Source: Allochromatium palmeri
GTDB lineage: Bacteria > Pseudomonadota > Gammaproteobacteria > Chromatiales > Chromatiaceae
Reading direction: 5' to 3'
Length of the DNA stretch: 64,000 nt
Assembly: GCF_009720725.1 (NCBI RefSeq)
Contig: NZ_WNKT01000005.1
Span: 1-64,000 of the forward strand
In this document: piece after piece, positions 27,168-38,830 of the stretch
Position numbering within the stretch: the first letter of the stretch is position 1
How the letters are laid out: every line of letters begins with the position of its first letter
Translations under genes and position numbers: made by a program
Notes under the pieces: generated by a model
The model's database searches: none
Seen by the model: the letters and a program-made list of their open reading frames with translations, nothing else
What the model was told of the DNA's origin: nothing

Positions 27168-28634
27168 TCACTCGACCCCCAAGGTCCGACCACTCCAGCG
27201 GCTCGGGAACTGGCTCTCGATGACGCCCGAGCGGTGCAGGATGGCGATGCCGAGCACATGGCCCTGATAGCTCACGATGACCTGCCCCGGCGGATTGGCC
27301 GCCAGTTGCTCGGGCGTGGGTGCAAAGATCTCGCGACGCAGATAGGCATCACGCTGCTCGCGGCTGAGTTCGAGCCGGAAGCGCGTCACGTCCGGCCCGA
27401 TGAGCAGCGCCCCGCTGGTCGTCGGCTTGGGCGGGCGGACGTTGGTGCGATGAAAAAAGATCCCGCGCCCTTCAGCCGGCGGCACGGCCGGCGGTGCGTG
27501 ATCGGCGGCCAGCAGATGCAGACCGCGCTTGGTCTGACGGTTGATGCGGTAGCGACTCCAGTAGTCCGCAGGCAGGCCGTATTTGGACAGCAGACCGTCG
27601 AGCCATTCGTCGTGCTCGCTTTCGACCAGAATCGCGCGTTCGGGTTCCGGCTCAGCGGGCAGACTCGCCTCATTCTCGATCAGCGCCATAAAGAAGCCGC
27701 CCGTATCGTTGCGATGGGGCCAGAAACGACGGCACCGCGCCAGCTCGGACGGCAGCGTGCGGCCCTCCCACTCGGTCACGCCGGGCGCAGTATTGAAGCC
27801 CGGGATGTCGATGGTCCGCAGCCGGATTCGGCCCTCGCATTCGGCCAGGATGTCGGCCACTACCAGCTCGTTTTCCTCGGGCGCGAAGGTGCAGGTCGAA
27901 TAGAGGATCAGACCGCCCGGACGGCAGCGCTGCACGGCCTTGCGCAACAGGGCGCGCTGGCGCGGCCCGAGCCGCTCGGCGCTGACCGGATCATGCCGCT
28001 GCAACAGCGACGGATTGCGCCGGATCGTGCCCTCGCTCGAACAGGGCGCGTCGAGCAGGATGCGGTCGAACTGACCGCCGGCGGTCGGCCAGTTGCTGGC
28101 GTCGCTCTGGGTGGTGGTCACATTGAGCACGCCGAGCCGGTCCAGGTTGCCCTGGAGCGCCTTGATGCGACCATAGGAAATGTCGTTGGCGATGACCGTG
28201 CCCCGGTTGTCGAGCGCAAAGGCGATCTGGGCGGTCTTGCCACCGGGCGCGGCGCACATGTCGAGCACGCGCTGACCGGGCTTGAGATCCATAAGCGTCA
28301 CCGGCACTTGCGAGACGACCTCCTGCGCATGGGCCAGCCCCACGCAGTACCACCATTGCTGACCGGCCCGGAACTCGGGCGGCAGGCTCAGAGCATTGGG
28401 CAGCCCCTGAATCGGCTGCGGCGACAGTCCCTGCTCGACGAGCAGCTCGGCCAACGCGGCGACCGAAAGCCGTGCCGGATTGGCCCAGAGCGCGACCGGC
28501 AGCGGTCGACCCAGCGCGGCCGCGAAGGACTCCCAGTCGTCGACTAGATCACGATAGCGTGCGAGCCAGGAGTCGGCGATCTGGTCCGGCGTGGGGAGCG
28601 AGGCCGCACGGGTGCGGGCGGTGCGTTGGTTCAT
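27168..28634 (-). CDS. rsmF: rRNA (cytosine-C5) methyltransferase, RsmF/NOL1-NOP2-Sun family
   Basis: A 488-residue SAM-dependent methyltransferase. It has the SAM motif VLDMCAAPGGKTAQIA, the release Cys in LDAPCSSEGT and the catalytic Cys in YSTCTFAPEENE, the two-cysteine pattern of RNA m5C enzymes. The C-terminal extension (about 310-488, ending near FPSRWSGRTLGVE) with PUA-like features separates RsmF-type proteins from RsmB. The expected target is a cytosine of 16S rRNA (C1407 in E. coli); exact specificity is inferred. It lies 29 bases downstream of the ATP-grasp gene on the same strand and may share its transcript. Confidence 0.85.
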   Translation of the reverse strand: MNQRTARTRAASLPTPDQIADSWLARYRDLVDDWESFAAALGRPLPVALWANPARLSVAALAELLVEQGLSPQPIQGLPNALSLPPEFRAGQQWWYCVGLAHAQEVVSQVPVTLMDLKPGQRVLDMCAAPGGKTAQIAFALDNRGTVIANDISYGRIKALQGNLDRLGVLNVTTTQSDASNWPTAGGQFDRILLDAPCSSEGTIRRNPSLLQRHDPVSAERLGPRQRALLRKAVQRCRPGGLILYSTCTFAPEENELVVADILAECEGRIRLRTIDIPGFNTAPGVTEWEGRTLPSELARCRRFWPHRNDTGGFFMALIENEASLPAEPEPERAILVESEHDEWLDGLLSKYGLPADYWSRYRINRQTKRGLHLLAADHAPPAVPPAEGRGIFFHRTNVRPPKPTTSGALLIGPDVTRFRLELSREQRDAYLRREIFAPTPEQLAANPPGQVIVSYQGHVLGIAILHRSGVIESQFPSRWSGRTLGVE

Positions 28635-28663
28635 CTGAAGCGTTCCTGAAACATCGAGCCTGT

Positions 28664-30151
28664 CTATTTGTCCGCTTTGGCCGTGCGCCGCCGGTCGAGC
28701 CGCTGGACGAATTCAGCAATCACCCGTGCATAGAGTGCATCACCGAGCACCTGATCCTCGACTCCGGCATCCAGACTGGGATTGTCATTGACCTCGATGA
28801 CCACCGGACCTGCGGGCGTCTCTTTGAGATCGACGCCATACAGCCCATCGCCGATCAAATCAGCCGCCTTGAGCGCGATGCGGATGACGGCGGGCGGAAC
28901 GTCGGCAACGGCAAAGGTCTCATAGCCGCCCTCGACGTGACGCCCGTCGCTCTCGTGCTTGACGATCTGCCAGTGATCGCGGCTCATCAGATACTTGCAG
29001 GCATAGAAGGGCTGGCGCCCGAGAATGCCGATGCGCCAATCGAAGGGGGTATAGAGAAATTCCTGGGCCAGGATCAGATCGGACTCCTTGAACAGTCGAG
29101 CGGCGATGCGGGTCAGACTCGCTCGGTCCTCGGCCTTGTGGACACCGCGCGAGAAGGAACCCTCGGGGATCTTGAGGACCACCGGATAGCCGATCCGCTC
29201 CTCGGCCTCCAACAGATTCTCTTTGCGTAGCACCAGGGTCTTGGGTCGCGGGATGCGATGCGCGGCCAGGAGTTCGGCCAGATAGACCTTGTTGGTGCAG
29301 CGCAGGATGGAATCCGGGTCATCGATCACCACCATGCCCTCGCTATCGGCCTTCTTGGCGAAGCGGAAGGTGTGGTGCCCGATACGGGTGGTCTCGCGGA
29401 TGAAGAGGGCGTCGTATTCGGCCAGGCGGCTGTAATCCTTGCGCTGGATCAGCTCGACATTCACGCCCTGGCTCTTGCCGGCCTTGACGAAGCGGGTGAG
29501 TGCCTTGGCGTCCGAGGGCGGCAGCTCCTCAGCCGGATCGTGCAGGATCGCCAGATCATAGCGATAGGACAGCCGCGCGCGCGGCTGACGCCAGCGCTTG
29601 GAGAGATAGCCTTCGAGTGCCGTGAACAGCGGACTCTCGGTGTCGCCTGCGATGGCCGTGATCGGCAACGCCTTGATCGCGCCGATGCGCCAGGTGCCGT
29701 GTAACCGTAACTCGACCTTGAGAATGGGACAGCGGAAGGTCTCGAAAATGAGACGCGCGAGCGGCTGCAACTCTTTCACGTCGCACTGACCGAAGCAGAT
29801 GGTCAGCTCATAGGCGGTCGGGATGAGCGCGCTGGTCTTGCGTCGCCCGAGCAGACGCTGCGCCAGAATGTTGAGTTCCTCGGTCGCCAGATCGTAGATC
29901 TCGCGGCTGGACAGCTCCTGGATGGTGCGCACCGTCGGGATGACCTTATGACCACGCGCCTCGGCCAGCAGCGAGCAGTAATAGCCGAGCGAGAGATAGC
30001 GATAACTGCGACAGAGATTGATGACGCGCAGATCGCGTTTGGCCGCCAGCTCGCCGCCGGCCAGATAGTCGCGCGCCGTAACCACCGGCAGACGCGGGAA
30101 ACCGGGCTTCCAGTCGCCCGGCTGCTCCACCAACAGGAGATGTTCAGCCAT
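28664..30151 (-). CDS. RimK-like ATP-grasp ligase with N-terminal RLAN domain
   Basis: A 495-residue predicted peptide or amino-acid ligase. The N-terminal half (about 1-200) matches the RLAN domain found in front of some RimK-like enzymes (NLCRSYRYLSLGYYCSLLAEARGHKVIPTV pattern). The C-terminal half is an ATP-grasp: VVLKIPEGSFSRGVHKAED (phosphate loop), LAQEFLYTPFDWRIGIL, and the metal-binding end VVIEVNDNPSLDAGVED. RimK-like enzymes join an amino acid to a carboxylate through an acyl phosphate. It begins 15 bases after the GNAT-C39 gene, and comparative genomics literature has linked these two domain types as a peptide-modification pair. Substrate unknown. Confidence 0.85.
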   Translation of the reverse strand: MAEHLLLVEQPGDWKPGFPRLPVVTARDYLAGGELAAKRDLRVINLCRSYRYLSLGYYCSLLAEARGHKVIPTVRTIQELSSREIYDLATEELNILAQRLLGRRKTSALIPTAYELTICFGQCDVKELQPLARLIFETFRCPILKVELRLHGTWRIGAIKALPITAIAGDTESPLFTALEGYLSKRWRQPRARLSYRYDLAILHDPAEELPPSDAKALTRFVKAGKSQGVNVELIQRKDYSRLAEYDALFIRETTRIGHHTFRFAKKADSEGMVVIDDPDSILRCTNKVYLAELLAAHRIPRPKTLVLRKENLLEAEERIGYPVVLKIPEGSFSRGVHKAEDRASLTRIAARLFKESDLILAQEFLYTPFDWRIGILGRQPFYACKYLMSRDHWQIVKHESDGRHVEGGYETFAVADVPPAVIRIALKAADLIGDGLYGVDLKETPAGPVVIEVNDNPSLDAGVEDQVLGDALYARVIAEFVQRLDRRRTAKADK

Positions 30152-30166
30152 ATGGATCGCGTTCGT

Positions 30167-31288
30167 TCAGGGGCTGGAGACGAGCACGACGGCTTGCAGC
30201 CCGACGCGGCCATAGCGGGCCATGCGGGTGAATTCATCGCGCTGGATGGGCATGTCGATGGAATCGAGCGTGCTTTCGCCGTTGGCGTAGTCGACATAGG
30301 GGTCGTGGACATAGACGAAGTGCTCGTCGAAGCCGGTGATCACGACCCAGTGCGGAAACTTCTCGCCATAGATCCGGTAGGAGCTGATGAGCACCAGAGG
30401 CACGGCACCCGCGTCCCAGCGCAGCTGGATGTCCTGGATGCCGAGCGTCTGGTAGTGGATCGGGATGCCACGCTGTTCGGCCTCGGCGAGCATGTCCTCC
30501 TGGACCAGACGCATGACCTCTTTCTTCTCGGGACTGCGCACCGAATCGACCAGCAGCACGCCGGTGTCGTTGACATGGACCTCGACGACGAAGCCACGCG
30601 CATGGGCGGCGAGCGCCAGACCAAGCGGGCCACAGCCGCCGTGTCCTGAGGTCATGAAGATGGTGGTCGACTCGCGCCAGATGCGCAGTTCCAGGGTGCG
30701 GTTCAGCTCCAGACTCGGACGCAGCGCCTGCATGGCCATCATCAGCGACGAGGGGCCGCAGGTGAAGTCCAGTGTCTGTTCGTAGAAGGGCACGCGCTTG
30801 AGTTCGGGCTTGAGACCGGGCGCCATCGCTTTTTCGTAGCGCAGCGCCTCCATGTGGTCTTCATAATAGTCGGAGAGTATGCCGAAACGCCGGTAGCCGG
30901 CACGCTCGAAGAGCTGTTGCGAGGCCAGGTTGTCGCGCCGGATCTCCAGACGCATATAGGCGCGATCCTGCGCCCAGGCGGCCTGCTCGGCGGCCGCTAC
31001 CAGCGCGCGCCCGATCCCGCGTCCGCGCGCCCGTGCATCGATGGCGATGGAATAGAGCCGGGCGACCGAGGTGGCGCGACTGAAGAGCACCAGCACATAG
31101 CCCAGTAAGTCGCCGCCGTCTTCCGCCACCAGGGTACTGGCGCGACCGCGCGTGAGCAGATAGCGGAACTGGCGCCGGCTGATGCGGTCGCTCTCGAAAC
31201 AGGCGTTCTCCAGACGCAGCAGGGCGCTCAGATCGCTGAGGACAGCGGGGCGGATGGCGAAGGACTGGGTGTCGGAGGACGTTGACAC
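30167..31288 (-). CDS. GNAT acetyltransferase fused to a C39-like peptidase
   Basis: A 373-residue two-domain protein. Residues about 10-150 form a RimI-like GNAT fold (YSIAIDARARGRGIGRALVAAAE is the acetyl-CoA loop). Residues about 165-370 form a papain-like C39 domain: QTLDFTCGPSSLMMAM supplies the Gln and catalytic Cys, FPHWVVITGFDE the His, and YVHDPYVDY the Asp. There is no signal peptide or membrane segment, so it works in the cytoplasm, unlike bacteriocin C39 domains on ABC transporters. With the ATP-grasp gene 15 bases downstream it forms a cassette that could acylate, cleave and ligate a peptide or amino-acid conjugate. What it modifies is unknown. Confidence 0.85.
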   Translation of the reverse strand: MSTSSDTQSFAIRPAVLSDLSALLRLENACFESDRISRRQFRYLLTRGRASTLVAEDGGDLLGYVLVLFSRATSVARLYSIAIDARARGRGIGRALVAAAEQAAWAQDRAYMRLEIRRDNLASQQLFERAGYRRFGILSDYYEDHMEALRYEKAMAPGLKPELKRVPFYEQTLDFTCGPSSLMMAMQALRPSLELNRTLELRIWRESTTIFMTSGHGGCGPLGLALAAHARGFVVEVHVNDTGVLLVDSVRSPEKKEVMRLVQEDMLAEAEQRGIPIHYQTLGIQDIQLRWDAGAVPLVLISSYRIYGEKFPHWVVITGFDEHFVYVHDPYVDYANGESTLDSIDMPIQRDEFTRMARYGRVGLQAVVLVSSP

Positions 31289-31445
31289 GAGAGATGCGCT
31301 TGGGCGATTTCCGTGAAGCTGGGCAGGGACGACAATCTACAGTGCCGTCCGGAAAACGCAAGATCGTTCGCTATTGCAGTCGGGCTTAACCTTGGGGCGC
31401 GAGCGGCTTGCCATGCTACCGCCGGTTGTTGAGAGGACTCGAATT

Positions 31446-32588
31446 TCAATCATCCTTCAGGTTCGAAGAAAGCTCGGCCTCGAGATCCTCGATACTCGGC
31501 AAGCTACTCGCCAATGTCGCCGGCAGCGCCCGAGTCAGCTCATAGTCCGCCACACCGATCGGCTTGTTGATGTCGCGCAAGGCATATTCGGCGAGGATGC
31601 GATCCTTCGTCTGGCACAGGATGAGGCCGATGGTCGGCGCATCCTGCGGATGGCGGAGCTGGTCGTCGACGACCGAGCAGTAGAAATTCATCTTGCCGGC
31701 ATATTCGGGCTTGAAGTCGCCGATCTTGAGATCGACCACGACGAAACAGCGCAGATGGAGATGGTAGAACAACAGGTCGAGGTAGAAATCGCGGTCGCTG
31801 ACCGCCAGCCGATACTGGCGCCCGACGAAGGCGAAGCCGCGCCCCAGCTCGATCAGAAACCGCTGGAGGTGCTCAAGCAGTCCGGTTTCGAGTTCGCGCT
31901 CGCGGAAGGGCTCGTCCAGCGTCAGGAAGTCGAAGACATAGGGATCTTTCAGCAGTCCCTGAGCCAACGCGGCGTGGGCCTCCGGCAGTGTGGTCGAGAA
32001 ATTCGTGACGGCGCTGCCCTGACGTTCATGAACGCGGTTCTTGATTTGCACCGCAAGCGTGTCCCGGCTCCAGCCCTGTTCGAGCACCTGCTGTGCATAC
32101 CAAAGGCGGGTTGGCAGATCCTTGATTTTTTCAATCAGTATGATGTGATGAAACCAGGGGATGCCAAAGGCGAGTGCGGCAGACATGGTGCCAGCGTCCC
32201 CGGATGCCAATTGTGCCGCCGGCTGCGGCACAATTACGGGTGCTTGCTGTTCGAGCGTCTGCGAAAGCTCCACAGGCGGCATCGGCTCGGCAGCAGGAGG
32301 CTGCAATCTGGGGTACTCGCGAAAAAATCGCAGCATCCGCTTGATGTTGCGTTCGGAGAATCCCTTCTGTTCAGGCAGTTCATTCCTCAGATCCAGCGCC
32401 AGTCGTGGAATGACGCCCGCGCCCCAACCTTCCCGCTCCTGCCGCGCCGCGATCAGACGACCGATGTCCCAGTAGAGACGGATCAGCTCAGCGTTGGCGG
32501 ACAACGCCGCACGGTGCTGGGCCTGGCGGACACGAGTCTTGATGTCGCCGAGTAGGTCGCGATAGGCGATGAGTTCCGCTGTCTTCAT
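31446..32588 (-). CDS. DUF1016 / YhcG-type PD-(D/E)XK nuclease-domain protein
   Basis: A 380-residue protein with the two DUF1016 halves. The N-terminal helical domain has LIRLYWDIGRLI, GWGAGVIPRLALDLR and GFSERNIKRMLRFF. The C-terminal PD-(D/E)XK nuclease fold shows DFYLDLLFYH, FVVVDLKIGDFKPEYAGKMNFY (the D-LKxG motif) and IGLILCQTKD. A Pro/Gln-rich insertion lies at about 85-130. ATG 32588 (MKTAELIAYRDLL) has GGA upstream; the frame is open to 32627. Family members often sit in restriction-modification or other defence loci, but none accompanies it here. The 157 bases downstream (31289-31445) contain nothing I can identify. Confidence 0.85.
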   Translation of the reverse strand: MKTAELIAYRDLLGDIKTRVRQAQHRAALSANAELIRLYWDIGRLIAARQEREGWGAGVIPRLALDLRNELPEQKGFSERNIKRMLRFFREYPRLQPPAAEPMPPVELSQTLEQQAPVIVPQPAAQLASGDAGTMSAALAFGIPWFHHIILIEKIKDLPTRLWYAQQVLEQGWSRDTLAVQIKNRVHERQGSAVTNFSTTLPEAHAALAQGLLKDPYVFDFLTLDEPFRERELETGLLEHLQRFLIELGRGFAFVGRQYRLAVSDRDFYLDLLFYHLHLRCFVVVDLKIGDFKPEYAGKMNFYCSVVDDQLRHPQDAPTIGLILCQTKDRILAEYALRDINKPIGVADYELTRALPATLASSLPSIEDLEAELSSNLKDD

Positions 32589-32770
32589 CCGTCGTCCAAA
32601 GCTCCGCTTCGTTGAGGGATGGTCCATTAGAATGGATACAATCGCGTTGGGGCAAGGTTCGGTCGCGATGAAACCAGCGTAACCCGTTTGCCTGGACCGA
32701 CGATCCGGTTATCCAAGCACCATCGTCCCCATATTCACTGCCGCCAACCACCGCAGAGAGCTTCCAAACC

Positions 32771-33943
32771 ATGACCATCCAGGCCCCACCGCTCAAAACC
32801 ATGCTCGAAGGGTTGATCGGCACGCTCTCGGTGAGCAGCGTCACGCCCGCTTTCGATCACAGCAACGAACCTCTGGTCATGCTGCTGGCCGGCTGGCTGG
32901 AGAGCGCCGGATTTCGCGCCGAGATCCTCCCGATCCCCGGACATCCGGGCAAGTTCAACCTGCTCGGCACGCTCGGTTCCGGCCCCGGCGGTCTGGTGCT
33001 GTCGGGCCATACGGATACCGTCCCCTTCGACGCCCCACTCTGGACCCATGACCCGCTCAAGCTGACCGAGGTCGATGGGCGTTATTACGGGCTGGGCACA
33101 TCGGACATGAAGTCCTTCTTCGCGCTGGCACTGGAGGCGGCGCGCTCATTCCGCGCATCGGATCTCAAGTGCCCGCTGATGATCCTGGCCACCGCTGACG
33201 AGGAATCGGCCATGCACGGTGCGCGCGCCCTGGTCGAGGCCGGACGACCACTCGGACGTCACGCCGTCATCGGCGAACCGACCAATCTGCGGCCGGTGCG
33301 TCTGCACAAGGGGGTGATGGGCGAAGCGGTGCGGCTGATCGGGCGCAGCGGCCATGCCAGTGATCCGAGCCTGGGCAACAATGCGCTCGATGGGATGCAC
33401 GAGGTCATGTCGGTCATCCTCGACTGGCGCGCCGAGTTACAGCTCGCGCATCGGCATCCGGCCTTCCCGGTGCCCTACCCCACCGTCAACCTGGGCCATA
33501 TCCACGGCGGCGACAATCCCAACCGCATCTGCGGCGAGTGCGAGCTGCATCTGGATCTGCGCGTCCTGCCCGGCATGGATCCGGCGGATCTGCGCGCCGC
33601 GCTGGCGGAGCGCGTCGCCGGGGTTGGGCAGCGACGCGGACTTCAGTGGTCGGTTGAACCGCTGTTTGCGCCGATTCCGCCCGCCGAGACGCCGGCGACC
33701 GCCGCCATCGTGCGAGCCTGCGAATCACTCACCGGACACGCCGCCGAGGCGGTCAGCTTCGGCACCGAGATGCCGTTCTTGAACCAGCTCGGGATGGAGA
33801 CGCTGATTCTTGGACCGGGCGATATCGCCCAGGCCCATCAGCCCGATGAGTTCTTAGCCCTCGATCGCATCCCGCCGACGCTGGAGCTACTGCGCGCCCT
33901 CATTCAGCGTTTCTGCGTTGAGGGCCAGGACGCGGCGAGCTGA
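32771..33943 (+). CDS. argE: Acetylornithine deacetylase
   Basis: A 390-residue M20-family metallohydrolase that removes acetate from N-acetylornithine in arginine synthesis. Metal ligands are visible in SGHTDTVP (His), GTSDMKSF (Asp), TADEESAMHGA (Glu pair, one catalytic), GEPT and the final AQAHQPDEF (His). The dimerisation domain includes GRSGHASDPSLGNNAL. It is a single gene; a weak -10-like TACAAT at 32637-32642 with TTGAGG 19 bases upstream might drive it. It ends 18 bases from the convergent hisC. Confidence 0.93.
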   Translation: MTIQAPPLKTMLEGLIGTLSVSSVTPAFDHSNEPLVMLLAGWLESAGFRAEILPIPGHPGKFNLLGTLGSGPGGLVLSGHTDTVPFDAPLWTHDPLKLTEVDGRYYGLGTSDMKSFFALALEAARSFRASDLKCPLMILATADEESAMHGARALVEAGRPLGRHAVIGEPTNLRPVRLHKGVMGEAVRLIGRSGHASDPSLGNNALDGMHEVMSVILDWRAELQLAHRHPAFPVPYPTVNLGHIHGGDNPNRICGECELHLDLRVLPGMDPADLRAALAERVAGVGQRRGLQWSVEPLFAPIPPAETPATAAIVRACESLTGHAAEAVSFGTEMPFLNQLGMETLILGPGDIAQAHQPDEFLALDRIPPTLELLRALIQRFCVEGQDAAS

Positions 33944-33961
33944 ATCGCGCCTCAAGCACGC

Positions 33962-35047
33962 TCACGACGCTGCCAGCAACGACTCCAGAGCCGTCACCAG
34001 GACGGCGTTCTCTTCAGGCGCACCAACGGTCAGGCGCAGACAGTCCTTAAGCAGCGAATGCGCGCCATCGAGATTCTTGATCAGGATGCCCGCCTGCCTG
34101 AGTCCATCGAAGAGCGCCCCGGCACGCCCCTCGGGGACGCGCGTGAGGATGAAGTTGGCCTCGCTCGGATAGGGATGCAGACCCGAAATCCGGCTCAGCG
34201 CCTCCTGGAGCCGGGCGCGTTCAGCGCGGATAGTCCGCGTCTGTGCATCGAACACCGCTTTGTGCTTGAGCGCGAAAGCGGCCGAAACCTGGGTCAGTAC
34301 ATTGACGTTGTAGGGCAACCGGACCTTGTCGATCTCAGCGAGCCAGTCGGGCGGTCCGACCAGATACCCGAGCCGCAGCCCAGCCAATCCCATCTTGGAG
34401 ACGGTGCGCATCACCAGCAGATTGTCCCAGTCGCCGACCAATCCCATGAAGCTCGAATCGGTGAAGGGCGCATAGGCCTCGTCGACGATGACCAGACCGG
34501 GCACGGCTTCGATGAGGCGCACCATGTCGTCGGCGTCAAAGCGGTTGCCAGTCGGATTGTTGGGATAGGCCAGATAGACCAGCGCCGGCTGCTCGCGTTC
34601 AATGGCCTCCAGCACCGCCGGCAGATCAATCGAGAAGTCTTCGGCCTGGAGCGGCACCCCGACATACTCCATGCCGGCGAACAGTCCGATCAGGCGGTAC
34701 ATGACGAACCCAGGCTCGATCGAAAGGATCTTGCGTCCAGGCGCGGCGACCGTGAGCGCCAGCATCTGGATCAGCTCATCGGAGCCATTGCCGAGCAGCA
34801 ACCCCATGTCCTCGGGGATCTCCATCGCCTCGCGCAAGGCGGCCTGGAGCGCAAGTCCCTGTGGATCGGGATAGCGGTTGAGTTCCAGACCGCGCAGTGT
34901 CTCCAGCCATTCGGCCTGGAGCGATTCCGGCCAGGTGTAGGGATTCTCCATGGCATCCAGCTTGATCAGTCCACTCGACTCAGGGACATGATACGCCTTG
35001 AGTGCGCGGATCTCGGGGCGCACCAGAGTCTCGATACGCGCACTCAT
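33962..35047 (-). CDS. hisC: Histidinol-phosphate aminotransferase
   Basis: A 361-residue fold-type I PLP enzyme converting imidazole acetol phosphate to histidinol phosphate. It has [14 protein letters not shown] at the N-terminus, [22 protein letters not shown], and the PLP Lys in [17 protein letters not shown] 35047 overlaps the hisD stop by 4 bases (ATGA), indicating coupling. It is the last gene of the murA-hisG-hisD-hisC run. Confidence 0.94.
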   Translation of the reverse strand: MSARIETLVRPEIRALKAYHVPESSGLIKLDAMENPYTWPESLQAEWLETLRGLELNRYPDPQGLALQAALREAMEIPEDMGLLLGNGSDELIQMLALTVAAPGRKILSIEPGFVMYRLIGLFAGMEYVGVPLQAEDFSIDLPAVLEAIEREQPALVYLAYPNNPTGNRFDADDMVRLIEAVPGLVIVDEAYAPFTDSSFMGLVGDWDNLLVMRTVSKMGLAGLRLGYLVGPPDWLAEIDKVRLPYNVNVLTQVSAAFALKHKAVFDAQTRTIRAERARLQEALSRISGLHPYPSEANFILTRVPEGRAGALFDGLRQAGILIKNLDGAHSLLKDCLRLTVGAPEENAVLVTALESLLAAS

Positions 35048-36351
35048 GCCTCGAAATCTCCGCGATACTCCGCCGAACGGGCATGAGCGGTCAGTCCCTC
35101 GCCACGCGCCAGCACCGAGGCGGTGCGGGCCAACTGGGCTGAGCCTTCCGCCGAGGCCATGATCAGACTGGAGCGTTTCTGGAAGTCATAGACCCCGAGC
35201 GGCGAGGAAAAACGCGCCGTGCGCGAGGTCGGCAGGACGTGATTGGGTCCGGCGCAGTAGTCGCCGAGCGCTTCGGCGGTATAGCGGCCCATGAAGATGG
35301 CGCCAGCGTGCCGGATGCGCCCGACGATCGACTCGGGATCGGCGACCGAGAGTTCCAGATGCTCGGGCGCAATGTGGTTGGCGACCGCAATGGCGTCGTC
35401 CAGATCGCGTACCAGGATCAGTGCTCCACGCGCCCGGAGCGCGGACTCGATGATCGGCGCGCGCTCCATGGTCGGCAGCAGCCGATCAATGCTCGCGGCG
35501 ACACGATCGAGGAATTCCGCATCCCAGCTCACCAGGATCGATTGCGCATCCTCGTCGTGCTCGGCCTGCGAGAACAGGTCCATGGCGATCCAGTCCGGAT
35601 CCGTGCCGCCATCGCAGATGACCAGAATCTCGGATGGACCCGCGACCATGTCGATACCGACCTGACCAAAGACGGCGCGCTTGGCGGTGGCGACATAGAT
35701 GTTGCCCGGACCGACGATCTTGTCGACGCCGGGGATGGTCTCGGTACCATAAGCGAGCGCGGCCACCGCCTGTGCTCCGCCAACGGCAAAGGCGCGGTCG
35801 ACGCCGGCGACATGGGCGGCGGCCAGCACCAGCTCGTTCAATTCACCGTCCGGCGTCGGTACCACCATGATGAGTTCGGAGACGCCCGCGACCTTGGCCG
35901 GGATGGCGTTCATCAGCACTGAGGACGGATAGGCCGCTTTGCCGCCGGGGACATAGAGCCCGGCGCGATCGAGCGGCGTGACCTGCTGACCGAGCAAAGT
36001 GCCGTCCGGATCGCGATAGCGAAAGCCGCTGAGCTTCTGATGCTCGGCATAGGCGCGGATACGCTCGGCTGAGACTTCGAGTGCCTGACGCTGCTCGGCG
36101 GGGATGCTGTTCCAGGCCTGTTCCAGACGCGCGCGCGGCAGTTCCAGGTCAGCGGGCTGAGCCGGCGTCCAGCGGTCGAAGCGGGTGGTGTATTCGAGCA
36201 GGGCCGCATCGCCCCGCGCCCGGATCTCGCGGAGGATCTCGGCGACGATCTGCTGGACTCGATCATCGGAGACCGACTCCCAGGCCAGCAGCCCATCGAG
36301 ACGGGTGTCGAAATCGGGGTCCAAGGTGGAAAGACGTTGGATGTCGGTCAC
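35044..36351 (-). CDS. hisD: Histidinol dehydrogenase
   Basis: A 435-residue zinc enzyme oxidising L-histidinol to L-histidine with two NAD+. Motifs: [37 protein letters not shown], the signature region [24 protein letters not shown] (Zn and catalytic residues) and HLELSV. It follows hisG by 83 bases and overlaps hisC by 4. Full length for the family. Confidence 0.96.
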   Translation of the reverse strand: MTDIQRLSTLDPDFDTRLDGLLAWESVSDDRVQQIVAEILREIRARGDAALLEYTTRFDRWTPAQPADLELPRARLEQAWNSIPAEQRQALEVSAERIRAYAEHQKLSGFRYRDPDGTLLGQQVTPLDRAGLYVPGGKAAYPSSVLMNAIPAKVAGVSELIMVVPTPDGELNELVLAAAHVAGVDRAFAVGGAQAVAALAYGTETIPGVDKIVGPGNIYVATAKRAVFGQVGIDMVAGPSEILVICDGGTDPDWIAMDLFSQAEHDEDAQSILVSWDAEFLDRVAASIDRLLPTMERAPIIESALRARGALILVRDLDDAIAVANHIAPEHLELSVADPESIVGRIRHAGAIFMGRYTAEALGDYCAGPNHVLPTSRTARFSSPLGVYDFQKRSSLIMASAEGSAQLARTASVLARGEGLTAHARSAEYRGDFEA

Positions 36352-36434
36352 GGCGGTATGATCCTAACTCTAGTAAAAAGCGCTTGGAGCCAGCGCGAAC
36401 AGACCTGGCTGATAGGCATCGCGGGCGAGCGCGC

Positions 36435-38461
<2,027 letters not shown>

Positions 38462-38500
38462 TCATCTCGCGCGCACCGCGTGCCTGACGGTTGGGATTGT

Positions 38501-38830
38501 TCAGGTTCGTGGTTCGGGCGACGTCAGCAGATCACCCAGGTTCGAGACCGCCGCGAGCCGGGTGAGCGATTCAGGCAGGCCGGCATAGCTCAGGTGCAAT
38601 CCACGCGCACGCGCCATCTCCAGCCATTCCAGCAGCAACGCCAGCCCGGCGCTGTTGGCCCGCTCGACCGCGCTGAGATCGAGCATCAGCCGCTCCTGGC
38701 CGCGCGCGGCCGCGGCACGCAGCAGCACATCGCCCTCGACGGCAAGCCGACCGACGGTGTCGAAGTCGAGCACGCCGGCGAGGAGCAGACGCTCCGGGTC
38801 CGGGGCGGTCAGACGGGCGGGCGGGTTCAC
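38501..38830 (-). CDS. mlaB: STAS-domain protein MlaB
   Basis: A 109-residue single STAS domain (LDLSAVERANSAGLALLLEWLEMARARG carries the conserved Asp/Ser loop). In the Mla system MlaB binds the ATPase MlaF and is needed for complex assembly. GTG 38830 overlaps the mlaC stop by 4 bases (GTGA). Position at the end of mlaFEDC confirms the identity despite its low sequence conservation. Confidence 0.88.
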   Translation of the reverse strand: MNPPARLTAPDPERLLLAGVLDFDTVGRLAVEGDVLLRAAAARGQERLMLDLSAVERANSAGLALLLEWLEMARARGLHLSYAGLPESLTRLAAVSNLGDLLTSPEPRT

